A stretch of 64,000 bases of DNA. Source: Heterohyrax brucei (taxonomy: Eukaryota; Chordata; Mammalia; Hyracoidea; Procaviidae). Position numbers and translations under genes: made by a program. Positions within the stretch are counted from its first letter, which is position 1. Each line of letters opens with the position of its first letter. The stretch covers positions 26,571,431 through 26,635,430 of the forward strand of contig CM053146.1 in assembly GCA_028571685.1 (NCBI GenBank), read 5' to 3'. This document shows, piece after piece, positions 57,362 through 64,000 of this stretch. The notes under the pieces are model-generated. The model ran no database searches. It worked only from the letters and a program-made list of their open reading frames with translations, and had not been told where the DNA came from.

Positions 57362-58175
57362 GCAGAGTCAAGATGGCAGACAAAACACATGTCTCTCTAA
57401 ATCCCCCTGGAAACCATGACCTGAAGTGATAATTAAACAGAGCCTTCTGGACACCTAGTGAGCCCTAGGACATGGTATAGGGCTGTTAATTTCAACTTTA
57501 TACCACTGAGCGGAAAGCTTCCTCTCTTTCACTGACCCCTGCTCTTGGTGAGCACTGGCTTTACTGGATAGAGGGTAACTTGCCATTTTAATTTTTTTTC
57601 TCTGTCTTGGCCTGTGGGCAGAGGTGGGACTTGACTGGTGGCTTGTCTCGGATGAACTGCTGGTGGGATCAGTGGGTGAGATTGCCATATTTTGATAGCA
57701 CAGCTTTGGACTCTGCATCACGGCAACTTTGGCCTCTCTACCTCCACCATTGACTAGCCCATGCTGGGTCAAGTGGGGAGCCTGTGCAGGACACCATCTT
57801 GTTCCACCAGGAGGCAGATATACCCATACGGAGGCCTCAGTGGGACCTAATTCCTAGGCTGGGAGGCAGTACCTGTCTGGAGCAGAGCACTTTTCTGGCA
57901 GTAAAGCAGTATTCTACACAGTGTCACCTATGGCTGGGGCCTGACAGCAGAGGCCAGCAGGACAGTAGCCTTTCTGTATTTTGAACTAGTTTATAACATC
58001 TAGGCTTTGATACAGAGGTGCTTCATTGCCAGCTGGGAAGAGGAACCTGTATACCTAAAGCCTGACTGACTTTGGAAGTTGTCAGATAACTCTTACCTTT
58101 CATTGTAAGATGACCTAGAGAGATAACTGTGGCCCATCTTCACAGCATCTCTCCCAGCCTCTATTGAATCATATC

Positions 58176-59190
58176 ATGTCCAAAAAGAAACAAACTCCAG
58201 AGAAAACTATAACCAAGAAATCACCCATGGCTTAAGAAGGTCCCCCAAAGAAACAACAAAAGAACTTACCAGACAAAGAAACCTTTTTGAAACTATGGGA
58301 AGGTGAATACAAAATGATTATATAGAGAGCCCTCTTAAACCTTATACAAAATGCAGCAGAGCAAAACAAAAAATTAAGCAAGATGTTTGATCTGATGGAA
58401 CACTAGTACTCCGATATCCAGCAGGTCAAGAACATAATCAAAGACATAGAAACTTCAATTCAAAGCCAAGAAGACAGAATGGAACAAATGGAAAAGAGAA
58501 TTTCTGACATGGAAGACAGAGCTACTGACTCCAGCATCTATGAGGAGAAATCACACACACACACCAAAAAAGAAAACAGGAAAAATGAAGAACAATTAAG
58601 AAGCATGTGGAACTCTATTAAGAAGAACAATCTATGATTAATTGGAATTCCTGAACAGGGCAAGACACCTTAGAACACAGAGAGTATTGTTGCTGAGCTG
58701 CTGACAGAAAGTTTTCCAGAAATTATGAAAGAAGAGAATATAAACACCTGAGATATGTATTGAATGCCACGCAATATAGATCTAAAAAGAAAGGCTCAAA
58801 GACATTATATTATGTATTATTATCTTATCTTATATTGTATTATACTATACTATATTATAATCAAGCTTAACAAAATGAAACAGAAGCAGTAACTCTTAAA
58901 GTTAGCAAGACTCAAAGCAAAGCTAACATTCAGAGAGAAACTCTGTTAGGTTTTCATTGGATTTCTCAGTGGAAACAATGCTGGCATGGAGACAGTGGCA
59001 TGACACATTCAAAGCCTTGATGCAGAAGACCTTCCAACCAAGAATATGTGTCCTGCAAAACTATCTTTCAAATATGAAAATGAACTTAAGACATTGATAG
59101 ATAAACAGAAACTCAAAGACTTTGTAAAAACCTTGCCAAAGCTGCAAGAATTACTAAAAGAATCACTTGGCTTAGAAGAACAAAACCACT
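58176..59190 (+). pseudogene. L1-D ORF1, broken
   Basis: The start at 58176 gives MSKKKQTPEKTITKKSPMA, then a stop. Nucleotide order matches L1-N ORF1: the coiled-coil at about 58340-58520, the RRM at 58600-58800, and the C-terminal domain at 58900-59090. A (ca)n run (58554-58563) and a ~44-bp AT-rich expansion (58806-58857, 'attatcttatcttatattgt') are additions not seen in the other copies. Frameshifts and stops throughout. Confidence 0.8.
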
Positions 59191-59624
59191 AACATTATAT
59201 TTTAGAAGCAAATATGGGACACATCACCCAGAAACCATCTCTGTTAAGGAAGGCTTCAAACTCAATCAAAGCTGTAATAGTGAAAGAAATAATCCAGTGA
59301 TCATGTCATGAAAACTATGATGTAATCATATTAAAAAGAGGAATGCAGTACAGTCATTATAGTCCTTCCAGATGGAAAGAAGATAATAAAGAATAGTAGC
59401 AATTAAAATTGGGTTTATACATAGTTTATTAAGGGGGATCATAGGTGCAGCCATAAAGCACAATAAAGATGCAACATATCAAAACAAGAAACGTAATACA
59501 GGAGTCTCAACAACCACAAACCAACTCTGAAAAAGGTGAAAAATCAACTTACAAAGAAGAATGTCCCAGAACAGATTAATAAGAACAACAGAGGAAACAT
59601 CAACACAAAAATCAACACATCACA

Positions 59625-60298
59625 ATGATAGCACTAAATACATAGCTATCAATAATTACATTGAATGTGAATGGACTGAACCCCCCAGGAAAGAGACACC
59701 AGTGACATCTTGGATCAAAAGACACAACTCATCCATGTGTTGCATATAAGAAACTCACCCTAGGCTTAAAGATATGAACAAACTGAAAGTTAAAGAATGT
59801 ATATCAAGCTAACAATGAACAAAGAAGAGCAGGTGTGCCAACTCTAATCTCAGATAAAATAGATTTTAATGCAAAATCCACCATCATGGACAAGGATGGA
59901 CACTATTGCTGAAAGGTTTTACACACAAGTGGAGAAATTGGAACTTTCCTACACTATTGGTGGGATTGCAAAATGATGCAAGCTCTTTGAAAAGCAATCT
60001 GGAGCTTCATTAGGCTGGATCTAGATATGCCATTTGACCCAGTAATTCCACTGCTCGGAATCAAGACCATTCACACCGTCTGATATATGCACATGAATGT
60101 TCATCACAGCACAGTCCGCAATAGCAAAAAGATGGAATCAGTCCAGACGCCCAACAACAGAGGAATGGATAGGTAAACTACAGTATATATACTCAATGGA
60201 ACACTATGTAATGATAAAGAACAATGACGATTGCAAGAAACATCTCTTAATCTGGTTTCAACTGGAGGACATTGTGCTGAGTGAAAGTAGTCAGTGAC
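59625..60298 (+). pseudogene. L1-D ORF2, fused ends
   Basis: An ORF2 start near 59625 (atgatagcactaaatacata), with SWIKRHNSSMCC of the endonuclease, runs to 59929. It is then joined to the C-terminal region: 'ttggaactttcctacactat' and a frame 60097-60297 with FITAQSAIAKRWNQS, RPTTEEWIGKLQYIYSMEHYVMI. All of the RT domain is missing. Confidence 0.85.
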
Positions 60299-61297
60299 AA
60301 AAGGGCAAATATTGTATGAGACCCCTATGATAAGAACTTAAAAACAGACTCATGTCTAGAAGAAAAGACTCTTTGATGGCTGCAAAGGTGGGGAGGGAGG
60401 AAGCGTGAGGAGGTTTAGATTAGATAGTTGATAGAAATTTGGTTTGGTGAAATCGGTGACAGCACACATTAGAAAGAAGGTCAATAATAACTGGACTTCA
60501 ACACAATTGGAGTACTCCTCCCTTCTTAACCCAATATTGCAAGGACAGAATAGCTGGGGCCAGGGACCATGCTGTCAGGTGAAATCAAGGCCAATTGGCA
60601 CACCTAGTATTTTGCTAATGAGGATTCTCTGCACTCCTCATTGGTGCATGGCATCTCGTGTTTTAAAAGCTGCCAAGCTGCCATCTGAGAGTACAGCAAA
60701 TGGTCCCAACTCAACAGGAAGGGATGATCACCGAGGACAAGAACGACATGGAGAAAAGAGACCCATATGAGTATGTCTCTACATCGACTTGTGACCTGAA
60801 GAACCAGATGGTGCCGTCACCACCAGTGACAGCCACGATAGAGCTCACAAAGTGGAGTCTCACTGGCGACAAGAGAATAAACAAGGGTGTACCCTGAGAT
60901 CTCCAATAAAAGACAACTGATGGTCCAGCAGCTTCAGAGTTCCCCTGGGTGCATGGCCCCGGCCCCGATGCTGCCCCTGTTCATAAATCATAATGAATGT
61001 CAACTTTTCAGACAACTATGGATTAGACTTAGCGACGCAGATTGATCATATCTTGCAGGAATTTTATGGTTGTATGCATATGTAGGACATCATTATGCTG
61101 ATCTCTTGCTGGAGGAAGGGGAGTGAGTGGAGAGGAGGGGATAGGAGATTGTTGGGAGGATAGGACACGTGTGGAGCAGACAGGAGGGGTGTGCTGTCAC
61201 CGTGCAGGGAGAGCAGTGGGAGCTGCGTATAAGTGGGCATGCAAATTTATATGGGAATGTACGTTTTCATTCAATCATAACAAAAAAAAAGAAAAAG

Positions 61298-61960
61298 AAC
61301 TAACAAGTGGAGATCTAATTAGCATCAATTTTCCCCAACCCACCTACAGCAGAAGAGAATGAAGGACATCAAAGACACAAGGAAAACATGAGCCCAAAAG
61401 ATAGAAGGGACCATGTGATCCAGAGATTATATCAGCATGAGACTAGAAGAACTAGATTGAAGGCCCACTGCCACAATGACTGCCTTAACAGGGAACATAA
61501 CACAGAGTTCCTGACGTAGCAGAAGAAAAATGGGTGTGTAGACCTCAGACTCTTAGAAGGACCAGACCTGATAATCTGACAGAACAAAGGGTCCCGGGTA
61601 GGCTTGGCCCCTAGACTCTGTTAGCCCAGAAATGAAACCACTCCCAAAGTCAACTCTTCAGTCAAAGATTGGACTGGACTATAAGACATAAGTGATGGTG
61701 GTGAAGAGTGTGTTTCTTGGCTTAAGCAGATACCCAAGGATCACTGGGGAGGTCCTGTCCGTGGTGAGATCAGAGGGTAGAGGGAAACAGGAGCTGGTTG
61801 AACAGACTGGGAAATACAGTATGGAAAGGAGGAGTGTGCTGTCACAATGTGGGGAGAGCAGACAGAGCTACATAGAAATGTGATTATAAGTTTCTGTATG
61901 ACAAATTGACTTGTGGATAAACAAACTTTCACTTAAAGCACAATGAAACATTTAAAAAAA
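61298..61960 (+). mobile_element. L1 3' UTR of another subtype
   Basis: 'aaggacatcaaagacacaag', 'gactagaagaactagattga', 'agactggactataagacata'-like, and a terminal 'gtgtgctgtcacaatgtggg ... cacttaaagcacaatgaaac' resemble an alternative afrotherian L1 3' UTR. It follows L1-D directly, so L1-D may have inserted in or beside it. ORF2 is not visible to the left of L1-D. Confidence 0.65.
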
Positions 61961-62224
61961 AACAAAGTTTCACATTCACACTGGCAAACCAGGTATCACT
62001 GCAACTGCTTCCTTAGCTCTAAATCAAGAACCTTCCCATGTTTGCACCGGCTACTTTGGACAAATGGTCATGATTTTAGTCTAGTCTTCAGTGTTGACAG
62101 CTCAGAAATTTACTTTTGTTTTCTAAGTATGAATTTTCTCTTAAGAGTACAGTTACACTACAGAAGACAGGTTCTTTCAGGGGTTCTGAATAGAAAGCCA
62201 AGTTATTTAGTCTCTGTTTTCAAA

Positions 62225-62445
62225 CATTTATAGAGTGTTTACTCTGTGCCAGACCCTAGTCTAAGCACTTTACAAAATATTAACTCCTTTTACCCTTATA
62301 AAAATTCATAGACAACAAATCTCAGGTACATGGATGTTAGATTACTGTCTCAAAGTTATATAGCCTCGCAGGTAGCAGATGTCTTATTCAAATCCAGTCA
62401 ATCTGGTTTTGAATCTGTGCTCCTAACTAAAATGGTACATTTTAC
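62225..62445 (+). mobile_element. MIR SINE
   Basis: 'gagtgtttactctgtgccag', 'ctaagcactttacaaaatat', 'taactccttttacccttata' and, near the end, 'tcaaatccagtcaatctggt' follow the MIR core and 3' part. Ancient mammalian SINE. Confidence 0.9.
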
Positions 62446-62894
62446 AATAATTAATAAAGAGGAAAAGACAAACTGATCTCAATAAAAGTTTCTCAACTCT
62501 TATTGATGGTGCACAGAACCATAACCTCAAAATTAAATGGCTATAGATTCAATGTCCTTATATAAAAGATAGGACGGAATGCTGCTAACATATGCTTCTC
62601 TGACTTTTATTTTTCTGTTTTCCAAAAGCTAACTAATGTGTACTGTGATACATATTCTATCTATATTCGTAAGGTATTTTAATACTTTCATCCAAACCTT
62701 TTCTGGCAGAAGGATAATTTTACATTTTTAAGGTAGATTTGTGTATCTCTGATAGCTACTCTCAGGCTTCATTTTGAAGATTTCGCGTTAATAAAATTCC
62801 AACTTCCCACTAAAAACTCAAAGAAGTTAAGTAACCTACATTTTTGGTTTATAGAATAAGCCTTTTACTTTGGAATCATTTTAGATTTATGAGC
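62446..62894. other. Unassigned sequence, no gene seen
   Basis: No repeat or open frame recognised. Confidence 0.5.
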
Positions 62895-63125
62895 AATTTA
62901 CTGCATTAGTTGCTGAGGCTGCACAACAAATTTCCAAACACTTAGAGGCTTAAAACAGCAACAGTTGATTTTCTCACAGTTCTTGAGGCTGGAAGCATGC
63001 AGTTAAGTTGTCCAAAAGAACCACACTCTCTCTAAAAAGACTCAAAGTGAGAATTCTGCCAAACACAGTCACATTTTAAGAAGCCAGGTGGACAAGAATT
63101 TGGGGCAGACATTATTAAGATAGCT
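62895..63125 (-). mobile_element. MLT1-like LTR, minus strand
   Basis: 'gaggctgcacaacaaatttc', 'cttagaggcttaaaacagca', 'ttctcacagttcttgaggct', 'cacagtcacattttaagaag' follow the inverted MLT1-type LTR, with an internal gap. Confidence 0.7.
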
Positions 63126-63199
63126 ATAATTTCAAAGATAGTACAGGGAGTTCACACATATTTTTTACTCTCACGACAGCTTTCAATACAAAGTGGACA

Positions 63200-63830
63200 T
63201 CTCCTCAAAGCAGGTAGACCAAGTAAACCCCATGTTACATCTTGACTGTCTGGCAACACTGAGCATTTTTTCCCAGTGCTTGTAGGCCACTTGACTCTGC
63301 CTTTTGGTAAAATGTCTGTTCAAGTCCATTGACCATTTTTTTGATTGGGTTGTTTGTCTTTTTATCATTAAGTTGTAGAAGTCTGAAATATGTGTTTTAG
63401 ATATCAGACCATTGTTGGAACCATGGTTCCTGAAGATTTCCTTCCAGTGTATAAGTTGTTGCTTCACTTTTGATTGTCCTTTGATGAATAAATTATTTAA
63501 TTTTATGAGATCCCATTTATATATTTTGTCTTTTGCTACTTGTGCTTTTGTTACGATATATGATGATCCATTGTTAATAATTAGGTCCCAGAGTCACATT
63601 TGTTGTCTTCTAGAATTTTAAGGTTTTATTTTCACTTAGGTCCTTTGTCCAGTTTGAGCTGGCTTTTGTGTAGCGTGCAGTTCATGGGTCCTTGGTCATT
63701 TATCTGCATGTAGAAATACAATTTTACAGCACCATTTATTCAAGAGATTCTTTCTTCTCTATTGAGTTGACTTAGCACCCTTGTCAAAAAACAGCTCACC
63801 ATAGATTAAATAACCCATTTTTGTAATAAA
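63200..63830 (-). mobile_element. Old L1 ORF2 fragment, minus strand
   Basis: Plus strand 'gtccattgaccatttttttg', 'ttagatatcagaccattgtt', 'tgtccagtttgagctggctt' and 'atttacagcaccatttatt'-like sequence are the inverted ORF2 C-terminal region, as at 40450-41480. A minus-strand frame at 63467-63183 holds FYNLMIKRQTTQSKKWSMDLNRHF, part of that region. It is an old copy. Confidence 0.82.
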
Positions 63831-64000
63831 ACTGGGAGATTCCTTGGTTTCCAGCAGAGAGATAATTATGTTCAATTATTTGCAACAGACTTCAAAAATG
63901 TGCTTGCCAAATGTATTATTACAAAATCATTTCCAATTCTATTTTGTTTATAGAAGTTAATAACTCTGAAATAATTCCTTTTAAAAAAATTAATTTTACC
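63831..64000. other. Unassigned end of window
   Basis: AT-rich, nothing recognised. Confidence 0.4.

Larger units (their letters stand above)
57362..61297 (+). mobile_element. L1-D: plus-strand L1 with internal ORF2 deletion
   Basis: The 5' end 'agagtcaagatggcagacaa' at 57363, a 5' UTR to 58175, ORF1 (58176-about 59190), ORF2 start (59625), then a jump at 59929/59930 from the endonuclease to the C-terminal region, then a complete 3' UTR and tail ending in 'aacaaaaaaaaagaaaaaga' at 61297. Compared with L1-C, about 3.1 kb (19580-22703 equivalent) are missing. Both ends are intact, so the deletion is internal. Confidence 0.92.

Noticed and set aside
57455..57772. 105-codon minus-strand frame
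   Set aside because: It is antisense within the L1-D 5' UTR with no counterpart in other L1 copies.

Overview
The window is mammalian nuclear DNA from an afrotherian, most likely a proboscidean (elephant or relative). The call rests on repeat content: several tRNA-Lys-headed AfroSINE copies with the tail motif 'gagtcggaatcgactcgac', RTE1-type non-LTR elements whose 3' end runs into 'cacctaacaacaacaac', and L1 elements with a distinctive ~1-kb 3' UTR ending in 'catttaatcataataaa'. I find no host protein-coding exon, RNA gene, CpG-rich promoter or CRISPR array. This is a gene-desert-like stretch made mostly of retrotransposons in several age layers; the longest open frames all belong to L1 ORF1/ORF2.

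Layout. 0-3.4 kb: an old L1 3' end, an ERV remnant (RNase H and integrase, minus strand) between LTR pieces of opposite orientation, and an RTE1 tail. 4.7-15.5 kb: one nearly full-length minus-strand L1 (L1-A), split by a plus-strand L1 (L1-N, 6476-10107) that has a complete 5' end, a 3' end stopping inside ORF2, no poly(A), and a perfect 16-bp target-site duplication. 15.7-24.1 kb: two plus-strand L1s joined end to end (L1-B, older, then L1-C with a long open RT segment), starting 185 bp from the 5' end of L1-A in divergent orientation. 26.2-33.0 kb: one near-complete RTE1 element split by a 1.6-kb block (AfroSINE, L2-like piece, palindromic mariner) and by a rearranged MaLR provirus, which itself carries an L1 tail. 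33-39 kb: mostly old single-copy sequence with MER5-like, L2, AfroSINE and small L1 inserts. 39.4-41.8 kb: old L1 fragments carrying two solo LTRs with clean target duplications. 42.2 kb: a 22-bp minisatellite. 43.7-49.7 kb: an old minus-strand L1 (L1-F) with repeated 5' UTR modules, carrying RTE1, MaLR and L1 inserts, and next to it a 339-bp inverted duplication with one mismatch. 51.9-57 kb: AfroSINE, RTE1, L1 tails and unassigned DNA. 57.4-61.3 kb: L1-D, a plus-strand L1 lacking about 3.1 kb of ORF2. 61.3-64 kb: L1 3' UTR, MIR, an MLT1-like LTR and an old L1.

Functionally there is no pathway here. The elements are a record of successive insertions: L2, MIR and MER5 first, then old L1 and ERV/MaLR copies, then RTE1 and AfroSINE, then young L1. 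The items most worth a second look are structural: the near-perfect inverted repeat, the 3'-truncated L1 with target duplication, the mariner with two 3' ends, the inverted MaLR provirus, and a minisatellite whose units repeat a 5' splice-donor-like motif. Family names were assigned by recall of consensus features, not by a database search.
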